Shown here piece after piece: positions 1-7,492 of a DNA stretch of 53,576 bases (positions within the stretch are counted from its first letter, which is position 1; every line of letters starts with the position of its first letter). The notes under the pieces were generated by a model. It was not told the DNA's origin and made no database searches. It saw only the letters and a list, made by a program, of their open reading frames with translations. The stretch spans positions 1 to 53,576 of the forward strand of contig NZ_VDMC01000016.1 in the NCBI RefSeq assembly GCF_006346335.1, in the 5' to 3' direction. The DNA is from Aequorivita sinensis. Its GTDB lineage: Bacteria > Bacteroidota > Bacteroidia > Flavobacteriales > Flavobacteriaceae. The translations under genes were made by a program, and so were the position numbers.

Positions 1-768
1 ATGAACGTTGACCCATTGGCGGAGGAAATGAGAAGGTACTCGCCTTATAATTATGCTTTTAATAATCCTATATATTTTATTGATCCTGATGGGATGGCAC
101 CTGAAGATTGGTATTTAAATTTAGACAATGGTAATTATGAATGGCATGATGGTTCTTCTGAAAAGACAGGATATTGGAATTTAGGGAAATCTACCGATGT
201 AGCGGTGGGAAAAGGATACGCTCTTCAAGATAAAGGTGTTTTTACTGATAATACTACTGGAAAAACTTATGGTAAAGGTGATAAATTGGCCGTTGGAACC
301 TCGGGATCCTTCATCCAATCCAATGGCAGTTTTCTAGAAGAAACTCGAACTTGGGTAAACCACAATAAGACTAATTTACTTTCTGCTTCCGAAAATCTAC
401 AGAACACAGGAGATGGGATTGCGATGACAGGTTACGGTGCGGCAATTGTAGGATCAGCAGTAGCTGGTGTAGGAGCTGCGCCAGGGGCTGCCCTTGCAGG
501 TATAGGAAACGGCGTTAGCCTTTTTGGCTCTCTTTTAGAATTCGGAGTTAATTTATTGACAGAAGATCATGGGGCTGCGGCCGAGGACGCTGGTTTTATT
601 ATTGGTGCGAGTGCTGTCAACAAGGCTGTTGACAGGTTAATTCCAGGCCCTACTCCGGATATGTCCGATGAAATATCAAACGGTATCCATATAATTAGAA
701 CGAACTTCAATACTGTAAAGCCAATATTAGTTGAAAGAGGTTATGAAGAGTTTAAGAATAAAAAATAA
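1..768 (+). CDS. RHS repeat-associated protein, C-terminal fragment (5' end outside window)
   Basis: The frame is open from base 1 and the first residues read straight into the end of the RHS core (VDPLAEE, then [18 protein letters not shown]), so the ATG at base 1 is most likely an internal Met and the gene starts upstream. RHS proteins are large secreted or surface shells ending in a variable toxin tip just after the DPDG motif. Here the tip is about 220 residues: a polar stretch, a Gly/Ala-rich hydrophobic segment (about residues 140-185) that could be a membrane-inserting pretoxin region, and a short charged tail. I do not recognise a toxin family in the tip. Two small membrane-protein genes follow directly, the usual place for an immunity gene. 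The RHS assignment is sure; the toxin role is inference from family. Confidence 0.85.
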   Translation: MNVDPLAEEMRRYSPYNYAFNNPIYFIDPDGMAPEDWYLNLDNGNYEWHDGSSEKTGYWNLGKSTDVAVGKGYALQDKGVFTDNTTGKTYGKGDKLAVGTSGSFIQSNGSFLEETRTWVNHNKTNLLSASENLQNTGDGIAMTGYGAAIVGSAVAGVGAAPGAALAGIGNGVSLFGSLLEFGVNLLTEDHGAAAEDAGFIIGASAVNKAVDRLIPGPTPDMSDEISNGIHIIRTNFNTVKPILVERGYEEFKNKK

Positions 769-771
769 TTT

Positions 772-984
772 ATGAATATTTTGTTAGGTTCTATTGCTCT
801 GGTATTTACTGTATATCAGCTTTATGACCTTAAATTTTGGTTAAAAAAAAGAAAGGAAAGATATAAAAGCAAAAAGATTGGTGCTTCGGAGATTACTCCA
901 CTAACCACAATAGTTGCTTGTATTCTATTAGGAATTATTACAACAGTATTTTTCTTTTTAAAATCTCTAGATGCAACCTCATAG
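772..984 (+). CDS. Small membrane protein, candidate RHS immunity protein
   Basis: 70 residues, starting at an ATG three bases after the RHS stop codon, so translation is probably coupled. There are two hydrophobic segments (about residues 2-20 and 45-64) with a Lys/Arg-rich stretch between them (KKRKERYKSKK), which predicts a helical hairpin with the basic loop in the cytoplasm. I recognise no family. Position directly behind an RHS toxin tip suggests an immunity protein, and a membrane location would suit a tip with a hydrophobic pore-like segment. That function is inferred from position only. Confidence 0.5.
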   Translation: MNILLGSIALVFTVYQLYDLKFWLKKRKERYKSKKIGASEITPLTTIVACILLGIITTVFFFLKSLDATS

Positions 985-1162
985 CCTTATGAATTTAGTT
1001 TACAAATTACTTATCCCCTTATTTGCAATATTATTTGGGTTAATACTTAAGTTCTCGAACCACAAGCAAAATGAAAGTTTAAAAAAATACTGGTGGATAT
1101 TTGTTTTGATAGGAATATCAATATTCGCTATTAGGTTTATTAATTATCTGCTCTTTAAGTAA
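971..1162 (+). CDS. Small membrane protein overlapping the preceding gene
   Basis: 63 residues with two predicted membrane helices (about residues 9-26 and 41-60) separated by a charged loop. The ATG at 971 overlaps the end of the preceding gene by 14 bases; an alternative ATG at 989 (MNLVYK) would leave a 4-base gap and starts closer to the first helix. It may be a second immunity protein or a distinct half of the same small membrane system. No family recognised. The hairpin at 1184-1203 followed by T6 would end this transcription unit. Confidence 0.4.
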   Translation: MQPHSLMNLVYKLLIPLFAILFGLILKFSNHKQNESLKKYWWIFVLIGISIFAIRFINYLLFK

Positions 1163-1183
1163 AGTTTAAGCATACTTTATATC

Positions 1184-1210
1184 AACCGCCCACCGTGACG
1201 GTTCTTTTTT
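1184..1210 (+). terminator. Probable intrinsic terminator of the RHS unit
   Basis: Short stem AACCG/CGGTT (1184-1188 with 1199-1203) with a 10-base loop, followed by CTTTTTT. It lies 21 bases after the last small membrane-protein gene. The stem is only 5 bp, so the call is moderate. Confidence 0.4.
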
Positions 1211-1355
1211 GCCTTTTCCTGTACAGAGCTGTAACCGCTGGCAAGCTATCTTTCATAACTTTTAGGGTGTTTATTTTAGGCAGTATCGGGCAATGGCACG
1301 GCTGTATGTTGTAGAAACGTGGGTTGTAGTGCAAAACCTTTGTAGTGTCCTTTTT

Positions 1356-1571
1356 AACCCCCGCTCCCGCGCGATTGTATCGCGTGGTTTTCCACCTTCT
1401 TAAAATTCAATCTCGAAGCTAGGTACCGTTTCTTTTTGGAAAGCAAAAAATAGAGATTTTATAGTTTTTCAGTATTTTGGTTGCTGAGTTGAGCTGTTAT
1501 TGAACTTCAGGAAACCACACGAGAGGATTTACTCAGTCGAATTTCATTTCGTGCAGTAGCGGGGAGAAGTC
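1356..1571. repeat. 216-bp direct repeat, copy 1
   Basis: Aligns without gaps to 3182-3397 over exactly 216 bases. By hand I count about 17 mismatches (about 92% identity), concentrated at both ends; a central stretch of over 110 bases (from about 1427) is identical. The 5' end carries a GCGATTGTATCGC hairpin. It has no open reading frame. The two copies bracket the toxin-antitoxin pair and the orphan membrane protein. Confidence 0.9.
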
Positions 1572-1741
1572 CCCCGCTCCCTCGCGATTGCATCGCGTGG
1601 TCTCCCAAGCTTTAATGTAGTGACAGTACTAGCTTTTTCTTGTCTCGATTTTATTTTCAGCCTTTATTTTCCTGATATTTAGAAAAAATAATATCTTTAA
1701 AATTTGAGTCGCAATTATAAACCAGCCTGCGTACTGGCAGG

Positions 1742-1830
1742 TTCCATAATCCAGAAGGTCTTTATTTTGTAAGCTGTGTAGACGAAAACGGATTTTTGGA
1801 AGATATTGTGGTGTTTCAGTATTATGGCTG
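1742..1830 (+). pseudogene. Short coding relic, perhaps a REP-associated transposase N-terminus
   Basis: One frame reads FHNPEGLYFVS, then CVDENGFLEDIVVFQYYG and stop. NPEGLYFVS resembles the start of REP-associated tyrosine transposases (RAYT, IS200-like) of Bacteroidota, in which this is followed by the first catalytic-domain strand; here it runs into unrelated residues and stops. Several GCGAT/ATCGC hairpins of the REP kind lie within 400 bases. The match is short and from memory, so the call is weak. Confidence 0.3.
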
Positions 1831-1904
1831 AAAGGAGAATTGAAAGATTAATTAAAATTGTGCGAGGAACGCGATACTCCCTAAGCTTCGGGAGCGCACC
1901 AGCC
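1809..1904. repeat. Second dispersed repeat with hairpin, copy 1
   Basis: Shares with 2570-2652 the ordered blocks TTTC(A/G)GTATTATGG, then ATTAATTAAAATTGTGC, then AGGAACGCGAT and GCGCACCAGC. In this copy the hairpin loop is enlarged (CTCCCTAAGCTTCGGGAG, itself a stem). The first block also occurs inside both copies of the 216-bp repeat, so the families are related. Confidence 0.7.
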
Positions 1905-2004
1905 GTGAAAGTCGAAAATTATGCAATATAAATTGTGATCGCATTAATAAGCTAAAATATGAATCACAAATTGTATCTTTACTACACTGAATAAAATTAT
2001 CATT

Positions 2005-2223
2005 ATGGATTTAAAAACACGCAAATACAATTTTATACAAGAACTCTTTAAGATCGATAAAGAAAAAGTTATGACTGCTTTGGAACGTGTTTTGAAACAA
2101 GAAATAGAAGAACAACTAGAAATATCAAAAGCTCATAAAAAGGAACTTGATAGCCGATTGAAAAGCTTTAAAGACAATCCTGAAGATGTTCTGGACTGGG
2201 AAGAGGTAAAACGGGATTGGTAA
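2005..2223 (+). CDS. Antitoxin of a RelB/ParD-like addiction module
   Basis: 72 residues, mostly helical and charged, ending in NPEDVLDWEEVKRDW. The ending (..NPE..-W-E-E-V-K) is typical of the putative addiction-module component family that pairs with ParE/RelE toxins. The stop codon TAA shares its last base with the ATG of the toxin gene (TAATG), the usual coupled arrangement in which the antitoxin is made first. It should bind and neutralise the toxin and repress the operon. The pair sits between two 216-bp direct repeats. Confidence 0.8.
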   Translation: MDLKTRKYNFIQELFKIDKEKVMTALERVLKQEIEEQLEISKAHKKELDSRLKSFKDNPEDVLDWEEVKRDW

Positions 2224-2531
2224 TGGATTATGAGATAAAATTACTACCAATTGTTCAGAACGACCTACGAAAAGCTAAGAAATGGTACAGTGATAAAAAC
2301 AAAGCATTGGGTGAAGAATTTAAAGTAGCGGTCAATAAGGAAATTAACTACATCGGCAAATATCCAGAACACTACCAAAGAAAGTATAAAGAACTACGTC
2401 AGTCGTTGGTAATTCGCTTTCCCTACGCTATATATTATTTATTGGATGAAGCACAAAAAAGGATTGTAGTATTTGGACTACTGCACACAAGTAGAAATCC
2501 AGAGATTATCAGAAACAGAATGTCTGAATAA
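2223..2531 (+). CDS. ParE/RelE-family toxin
   Basis: About 102 residues with the family layout: an N-terminal strand (YEIKLLPIVQNDLRKAKKWY), a helix with ALGEEFKVAVNKEINYIGKYPEHYQRKY, then the strands LRQSLVIRFPYAIYYLLDE and IVVFGLLHTSRNPE. The final HTSRNPE is characteristic of the ParE branch. I chose ATG 2223, which overlaps the antitoxin stop by one base, over an upstream TTG at 2217. Whether it cuts ribosome-bound mRNA or poisons gyrase cannot be told from sequence; ParE-like is the better fit. Confidence 0.85.
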   Translation: MDYEIKLLPIVQNDLRKAKKWYSDKNKALGEEFKVAVNKEINYIGKYPEHYQRKYKELRQSLVIRFPYAIYYLLDEAQKRIVVFGLLHTSRNPEIIRNRMSE

Positions 2532-2569
2532 AATTCAATAGCCAGTAAAGTCTGCTTTGTTCCACGAAT

Positions 2570-2652
2570 CTTATAGTTTTTCGGTATTATGGTTGAATTG
2601 GGAGTTATTAATTAAAATTGTGCAAGGAACGCGATGCAATCGCGCACCAGCG
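2570..2652. repeat. Second dispersed repeat with hairpin, copy 2
   Basis: Counterpart of 1809-1904, lying 39 bases after the toxin gene. The hairpin is GCGATGCAATCGC, the inverted form of the hairpin at the 5' end of the 216-bp repeats (GCGATTGTATCGC), so REP-like units are present in both orientations around the toxin-antitoxin pair. Confidence 0.7.
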
Positions 2653-2699
2653 GGGGGCTCCTATCAAATTTTAAATTAAATAACTATCCAAATAATTAA

Positions 2700-2726
2700 A
2701 ATAATCCTATAGCTTTTATTCTGATG
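2700..2726 (+). pseudogene. Relic of an RHS core (NNPIAFI) with 4-base deletion
   Basis: Bases 2700-2720 read N-N-P-I-A-F-I, the conserved RHS core sequence found intact at base 61, where the same motif continues into DPDG. Here ATT is followed directly by CTGATG; restoring the missing GATC would give the DPD continuation. The start codon of the following gene falls on the relic's GATG. This suggests the next gene arrived as part of an exchanged RHS toxin tip/immunity cassette. Confidence 0.55.
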
Positions 2727-3131
2727 ACGAAATTTAAGAACAAAAATAAAATACTGATAGGATTAAGTGTGTTGATATTGCTAGTTTCATTTATAGGTTT
2801 CTGGAAAACAAATGAGAAAAGAAAGATAGATTCAGAAGGTTATGAAGTAATTGCAGAAGTTGTATACTGTCCTGAAAATTGTGCGACCATAAATTATAGA
2901 TTAAGACATTGTAAGCTAAAATATAATAACAAGATCTTTGTAAAAGATATTGATTTGGAGCTGTGTCAATTAATTTCTGAAAAGGAGGAAATTAAAATGT
3001 TGACCAATAAAACAAGATCGCGTTTATTGTTTGAGGGAGAATATGAATCTGGCGATTTTTTGTTAAGTATTCTATTGGTATTTGTGGCCTTTTTTGGATT
3101 GAGGCAGGGATTTAAAGGTCTTAAAAATTAG
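2724..3131 (+). CDS. Membrane protein of unknown function, candidate orphan immunity protein
   Basis: 135 residues: N-terminal membrane helix (about 10-27), a middle domain with several Cys (CPENC, RHC, ELC) that would lie outside the cytoplasm and could form disulfides, and a C-terminal helix (about 112-128) ending in a basic tail. No family recognised. It starts right on an RHS-core relic and lies between the two 216-bp repeats, which fits an orphan immunity protein kept after its RHS tip was lost. That role is inference from position. Its own promoter is not obvious. Confidence 0.5.
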   Translation: MTKFKNKNKILIGLSVLILLVSFIGFWKTNEKRKIDSEGYEVIAEVVYCPENCATINYRLRHCKLKYNNKIFVKDIDLELCQLISEKEEIKMLTNKTRSRLLFEGEYESGDFLLSILLVFVAFFGLRQGFKGLKN

Positions 3132-3181
3132 ATTTATAGTGGTAATTTAGATATAAAATTGGAACTTTATAAGAAGCGTAA

Positions 3182-3397
3182 AACCTCCGCTCCTGCGCGA
3201 TTATATCGCGTGGTTTTCCACCTTCTTAAAATTCCATCTGGAAGCTACATTCCGTTTCTTTTTGGAAAGCAAAAAATAGAGATTTTATAGTTTTTCAGTA
3301 TTTTGGTTGCTGAGTTGAGCTGTTATTGAACTTCAGGAAACCACACGAGAGGATTGACTCCTTCGAATTTCGTTTCGTATGGTAGTGGGAAGAAGTC
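3182..3397. repeat. 216-bp direct repeat, copy 2
   Basis: Second copy of the repeat at 1356-1571, same orientation and exactly the same length, with about 17 substitutions and no indels. It lies between the orphan membrane protein and the HMG-CoA lyase gene, and so marks the right border of the accessory island. The rest of the gap up to 3493 is AT-rich promoter DNA for HMG-CoA lyase. Confidence 0.9.
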
Positions 3398-3493
3398 AAC
3401 CTACTTATTAAAAACCCTTCATGATTCTTTCATTTATCATTTTTTCGCTTTCCTAATTTCGTTTTTACTTATTCAAAAGCTATCTTTGGACCA

Positions 3494-4357
3494 ATGCAAG
3501 AAGTAAAAATAATAGAATGTCCGCGCGATGCTATGCAAGGCATCAAAGAATGGATTCCCACCGAGCTAAAAGTGAAGTATATACAATCACTATTGCGCTG
3601 TGGTTTCGATACTATAGATTTTGGAAGCTTTGTTTCGCCAAAGGCGATTCCGCAAATGAAGGATACAGCGGCGGTGCTTTCACAGTTAGATCTATCTACT
3701 ACAAATAGTAAATTGTTAGCAATTATCGCAAATCTACGCGGGGCAGAAGATGCTGTAAAACATCCGGAAATTCAGTATTTAGGGTATCCTTTTTCGATAT
3801 CTGAAAATTTTCAGATGCGCAATACCCATAAAACAATTGATGAGTCGATAGTATTGTTAGGTGAGATTCTAAATTTAGCTCATAAAAATAACAAAGAAGT
3901 TGTTGCCTATTTGTCTATGGGCTTCGGAAATCCTTATGGCGATCCCTGGAATGTCGAGATAGTAGGAGAGTGGACAGAGAAGCTTTCTGCTATGGGTGTT
4001 AAGATTTTATCGTTAAGTGATACAGTTGGTTCTTCTACACCTGAAATTATTTCATATTTATTTAGTAACTTGATCCCTAAATATCCTCACATTGAATTTG
4101 GTGCTCATTTGCATACTACCCCAAATGCATGGCACGAAAAAATAAGCTCGGCTTTTGAGGCTGGCTGCAGAAGGTTTGATGGTGCTATTCAAGGCTTTGG
4201 TGGTTGCCCCATGGCAAAAGATGAGTTAACAGGAAATATGCCTACCGAAAAAATGTTAAGTTATTTTACAACTGAAAAGATTTCGAGTAACATAAATCCT
4301 ATGTCTTTTGAAAGCGCATATAATGAAGCTACTAAAATTTTTACTAAATATCATTAA
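3494..4357 (+). CDS. mvaB: Hydroxymethylglutaryl-CoA lyase
   Basis: 287 residues, close to the bacterial family length of about 300. HMG-CoA lyase splits HMG-CoA to acetyl-CoA and acetoacetate at the end of leucine breakdown. The TIM-barrel DRE-lyase landmarks are present: the metal/substrate R-D pair near the start (ECPRDAMQG, residues 8-16), the SFVSPKAIPQM motif, the metal-binding HLH (about 206-208) and the C-terminal GGCPMA with the catalytic Cys (about 238-240). It stands alone with no leucine-pathway neighbour, and begins the conserved part of the chromosome right of the RHS island. Confidence 0.92.
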   Translation: MQEVKIIECPRDAMQGIKEWIPTELKVKYIQSLLRCGFDTIDFGSFVSPKAIPQMKDTAAVLSQLDLSTTNSKLLAIIANLRGAEDAVKHPEIQYLGYPFSISENFQMRNTHKTIDESIVLLGEILNLAHKNNKEVVAYLSMGFGNPYGDPWNVEIVGEWTEKLSAMGVKILSLSDTVGSSTPEIISYLFSNLIPKYPHIEFGAHLHTTPNAWHEKISSAFEAGCRRFDGAIQGFGGCPMAKDELTGNMPTEKMLSYFTTEKISSNINPMSFESAYNEATKIFTKYH

Positions 4358-4438
4358 TAAATAAAGCTTAATTTAAACTGAATTATTGTAATTTGTTAAG
4401 CTAAAGCTTTTTACATTTTAATTTAATATTTATTACAG

Positions 4439-5980
4439 ATGAAAAAAACTTTACTATTTTCTTTTCTTCTTGCGATTCTTTGCTCTGGGTGTTCAATAAT
4501 TAACTCAATTCCAAAGGAAGATCCTATACAAGGTGCGGGTGCTGTTACCTTAAAATTTATTCAAATTAACGATGTTTACGAGATTTCTCCACTGAACGGT
4601 GGTGAGTATGGTGGGTTGGCAAGAGTAGCATATATACGCGATTCTATCAAAAAGGATTTTCCTAATACATTTATGTTTCTAGCCGGCGATTTTCTCAACC
4701 CTTCTCTATTGGGTACTTTAAAACACGAAGGGGAAGCGATAAAGGGAAAACATATGGTGGATGTACTAAATGCTATGGAAATAGATTTGGTGACTTTTGG
4801 AAACCATGAATTCGATTTAAGTGAATCGGAATTACAAAAAAGATTGGATGAATCGAAGTTTAAATGGACATCAGCAAATGTACGGCATGCTACAGAAGAA
4901 AAAGTAAGTCCGTTTACAACAAAATTGGAGTATACTAATGCACCAATTTCCGACTATGTAACATTTCCGGCGCATGATGAAGAAGGAAATCAAATTCAAT
5001 TTGCTGTTTTTGGCGTTACCTTACCTTCAAATCCGAAAGATTACGTGTCCTATGAAAATATTTATGAGAGTTCTAAAAGAGCGTATAAAGAAGCAATACA
5101 AAAATCAGATTTTGTGGTTGGCTTAACACATGTGTCTATTGAAGAAGATTTAGAAATAGCCAGACTTTTAAGGAATTTACCACTAATAATGGGAGGTCAT
5201 GAACATTTTAATATGTTGTTAAAAGAAGGTAGGACAATTATTACTAAGGCAGATGCAAATGCAAAAACATTATATGTCCACACTCTTATTTACAATCTAA
5301 GAACGAAAATGCTATCTGTAGCTTCTGAATTGGTTTTTGTAGGCAGCGATGTGCCATCGGCTCCTAAAGTAGAGCGAGTGGTGAAAAAATGGGAAGAATT
5401 GTTGGATAATAAATTAAAGGAAGTTGTTGATTCTCCTCACGATGTTATTTTTAAAGCTGATGAAATACTTGATGGGACAGATGATGCAAATAGGAGTAAG
5501 CAAACCAACCTAGGAAATATAATAACAAAGTCGATGGCACATGCGTATAATAATAAAGTAGCGGGTGCAATTGTTAACGGAGGCTCAATACGTATAGATG
5601 ATAATTTGCAGGGAAATATTACTAGTACAGACATTTTTAGAGTGCTACCTTTTGGAGGGAGTGTATTAAAAGTTCAGCTTAGAGGAAGTTTACTAATTGA
5701 AGTATTAGAGTACGGAAATAATCAAAAAGGTTCAGGTGCTTATTTGCAAAGACATAACTTTACTCAAAATTCAAAGGGTACATGGTTAGTACAAGGGGCT
5801 CCTATCAATCCTAAATACCGTTACACAATCGCCATAAGTGATTTTCTTATGAAAGGGCTAGATATTCCATTTTTAACGCAAGAAAATAACAGAGTATTAA
5901 AAGTTTATACCCCTTCTGAAAAAGAAAATGCAGCAGATATTCGCAAAGCTATCGTGTCTTATTTAAAATCTAAAAAATAA
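4439..5980 (+). CDS. 5'-nucleotidase/UshA-type metallophosphatase lipoprotein
   Basis: 513 residues with a lipoprotein signal (lipobox LCSGC, Cys about 18), so membrane-anchored outside the cytoplasm. N-terminal calcineurin-like phosphoesterase domain: QINDVYE, LAGDF, GNHEFD, LTHVS and GGHEH follow the UshA order of two-metal ligands. The first ligand motif, usually DxH, is D-V-Y here; some members of the superfamily have this and it may alter metal use. C-terminal 5'-nucleotidase domain: NGGSIRIDD and LPFGG are substrate-pocket motifs. Likely hydrolyses extracellular nucleotides or other phosphoesters to supply phosphate and nucleosides. Apparently a single-gene unit, 81 bases after HMG-CoA lyase. 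Confidence 0.85.
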   Translation: MKKTLLFSFLLAILCSGCSIINSIPKEDPIQGAGAVTLKFIQINDVYEISPLNGGEYGGLARVAYIRDSIKKDFPNTFMFLAGDFLNPSLLGTLKHEGEAIKGKHMVDVLNAMEIDLVTFGNHEFDLSESELQKRLDESKFKWTSANVRHATEEKVSPFTTKLEYTNAPISDYVTFPAHDEEGNQIQFAVFGVTLPSNPKDYVSYENIYESSKRAYKEAIQKSDFVVGLTHVSIEEDLEIARLLRNLPLIMGGHEHFNMLLKEGRTIITKADANAKTLYVHTLIYNLRTKMLSVASELVFVGSDVPSAPKVERVVKKWEELLDNKLKEVVDSPHDVIFKADEILDGTDDANRSKQTNLGNIITKSMAHAYNNKVAGAIVNGGSIRIDDNLQGNITSTDIFRVLPFGGSVLKVQLRGSLLIEVLEYGNNQKGSGAYLQRHNFTQNSKGTWLVQGAPINPKYRYTIAISDFLMKGLDIPFLTQENNRVLKVYTPSEKENAADIRKAIVSYLKSKK

Positions 5981-6068
5981 CTATTTCTAAATAAGCTAAT
6001 TAGAAGTCTTTCCAAGTTCTTCCTTTAAGGAAAATCTTTTTTATAAACTTATTTAAATTAGTTCTAAA

Positions 6069-6076
6069 TAATTTTG
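6069..6076 (+). promoter_or_regulatory. Candidate promoter -7 box for the porin gene
   Basis: TAATTTTG fits the Bacteroidota -7 consensus TAnnTTTG, 73 bases before the start codon; a second possible box, TATTTTTG, lies at 6097-6104. The box overlaps a repeated word, CTAAATAAT (6064-6072 and again near 6136), and a small inverted repeat ATTTA-N9-TAAAT (6051-6069). These could be an operator, perhaps of a metal-dependent repressor, but the evidence is thin. Confidence 0.35.
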
Positions 6077-6149
6077 CGAGGTTTTATTTTCTCATTTATT
6101 TTTGCGGCTGAAATTTTAATCTATTTTAATTCAGTCTAAATAATATTTG

Positions 6150-7328
6150 ATGAAAGCAATTACTTCAATCGTATTTTTATTTTTTTCCACAATATCCTTT
6201 GCACAAACAGTTCAAGATTCTATTCCTACAAATTCGGAACAGAAAGAAAACGCTTCACAACGAATCCTTTCAGGTAATTCTGGAGGTGCTGTTACTATTG
6301 GGGGATATGGTGAAATGGTATACAATCAGCCAGAGGGCGACAACGGAACCTTAGATGTTCATCGACTAGTACTCCTTTTAGGGTACAAGTTTGATGAAAA
6401 AACACAGTTTATCACGGAAATAGAAGTTGAACATGTGGAAGAAATCTATGTGGAGCAAGCTTTCGTAAATTATGCAATTAGCAATAATGTTAATTTACGT
6501 GGAGGACTTATGTTAGTTCCAATGGGAATTATCAACGAATTTCACGAGCCTACTACCTTTAATGGAACAAGCAGACCTGCAGTAGATCACGATATAGTAC
6601 CTACTACTTGGCGTGAACTAGGGGTTGGAGTAACTGGGCGTATACCTGAATATTCACTAGGATATCAGGCTTATGTATTTAATGGTTTTAAATCTACAGC
6701 CTTCGATAGTGATGGCGGTGTAAAAGGATTTTTAAAAGGTAAGGACGGTCTTAGAGGTGGTCGTCAAAAAGGAATTAAGTCTACTGTAGATAGCCCAACA
6801 CTATCGGCAAAAGTTGATTATTACGGTATTCCTGGATTGCGTTTCGGCTTAGCGGGATATTTTGGTAAAACGCAGGCAGATGATAAGGTTGAGGATTTAG
6901 ATGGTGCAAACATCGGTATCTCTATGGTTGGATTTGATGTTCGTTACGCCTTCCGTAAGTTTACTGCACGCGGAGAGTTTGTGTATGCATCGCTTTCAGA
7001 TACCGATAAATACAACGCACTTACAGGTAAAGATTTAGGAAGTGCTCTTATGGGATATTACGTAGAAGGTGCTTATAATTTACTACCTATGACTGCTAAA
7101 CAAAAATTATATGCTTTTGCTCGTTACGAACATTATGATACTCACGCTAGCACAGAAGGTATTTTGGTGAGAAATGATGCATATAACCGTCAAGATATAA
7201 CTGCAGGCCTATCCTATCACATTGCAAATGGTGTAGTTGTAAAAGGAGATTATCAAATAAAAGATAATGCAGTTGATGGAGCTGACGTTAAGAATCAACT
7301 TAATTTTGGAATTGGCGTTTGGTTCTAA
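6150..7328 (+). CDS. Outer-membrane beta-barrel porin
   Basis: 392 residues from the ATG at 6150 (an in-frame TTG at 6147 is a worse start). Signal peptide ending ..ISFAQ, a low-complexity linker, then alternating amphipathic strands (GAVTIGGYGEMVYN, LDVHRLVLLLGYKF, TQFITEIEVEHVEE) to a terminal strand ending in Phe (NFGIGVWF), the usual signal for barrel assembly. It resembles the phosphate-selective OprO/OprP-like porins of Bacteroidota in layout; substrate unknown. The FMN-binding protein and membrane protein downstream suggest a shared role, perhaps letting in a terminal electron acceptor or metal ion. The latter is inference from neighbours. Confidence 0.8.
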   Translation: MKAITSIVFLFFSTISFAQTVQDSIPTNSEQKENASQRILSGNSGGAVTIGGYGEMVYNQPEGDNGTLDVHRLVLLLGYKFDEKTQFITEIEVEHVEEIYVEQAFVNYAISNNVNLRGGLMLVPMGIINEFHEPTTFNGTSRPAVDHDIVPTTWRELGVGVTGRIPEYSLGYQAYVFNGFKSTAFDSDGGVKGFLKGKDGLRGGRQKGIKSTVDSPTLSAKVDYYGIPGLRFGLAGYFGKTQADDKVEDLDGANIGISMVGFDVRYAFRKFTARGEFVYASLSDTDKYNALTGKDLGSALMGYYVEGAYNLLPMTAKQKLYAFARYEHYDTHASTEGILVRNDAYNRQDITAGLSYHIANGVVVKGDYQIKDNAVDGADVKNQLNFGIGVWF

Positions 7329-7382
7329 AACCTATAGGAACTAAGTATTTATTAAATTAATTTCAACATAAGAATTTGAATT

Positions 7383-7464
7383 CGATACCTTTGCTCTTTA
7401 CTAATTTTCTAAGGGAAAATCGGTTGAAACTCAACCAAACTAAATATAAAGAGCAAGGGTATTG
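7383..7464 (+). ncRNA. Cloverleaf-like structured RNA between porin and FMN-protein genes
   Basis: An 18-bp closing stem pairs 7383-7400 with 7447-7464 (CGATACCTTTGCTCTTTA with TAAAGAGCAAGGGTATTG, all pairs canonical with two G-U). Inside are two more hairpins: ATTTTC-TAAGG-GAAAAT (7404-7420) and GGTTGA-AAC-TCAACC (7422-7436). Together they form a three-way junction, and the stem is followed by a T-rich run. It may be a processing or attenuation signal that separates porin from downstream expression, a cis-regulatory RNA, or a small MITE-like element with 18-bp terminal inverted repeats. The pairing is seen directly; the function is unknown. Confidence 0.6.
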
Positions 7465-7492
7465 TTTTCTTTAAATTAATAATATTAAACTG

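Larger units (their letters stand above)
1163..2004. other. Gene-poor repeat-rich stretch between RHS unit and toxin-antitoxin pair
   Basis: About 840 bases with no convincing intact gene. It holds the first copy of the 216-bp direct repeat (1356-1571), REP-like hairpins built on GCGATnnnATCGC, a short in-frame relic around 1742-1830 and copy 1 of a second repeat family (1809-1904). Such decayed repeat-rich DNA is common behind RHS loci, where toxin tips are exchanged and left as remnants. Confidence 0.6.

Noticed and set aside
1-3. ATG at base 1 as the true start of the RHS gene
   Set aside because: The protein begins in the middle of the conserved RHS core, so the start is outside the window.
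6051-6145. DtxR/Fur-type iron box before the porin gene
   Set aside because: Only short repeats (CTAAATAAT twice, ATTTA-N9-TAAAT) are seen; not enough to call a specific metal regulator.
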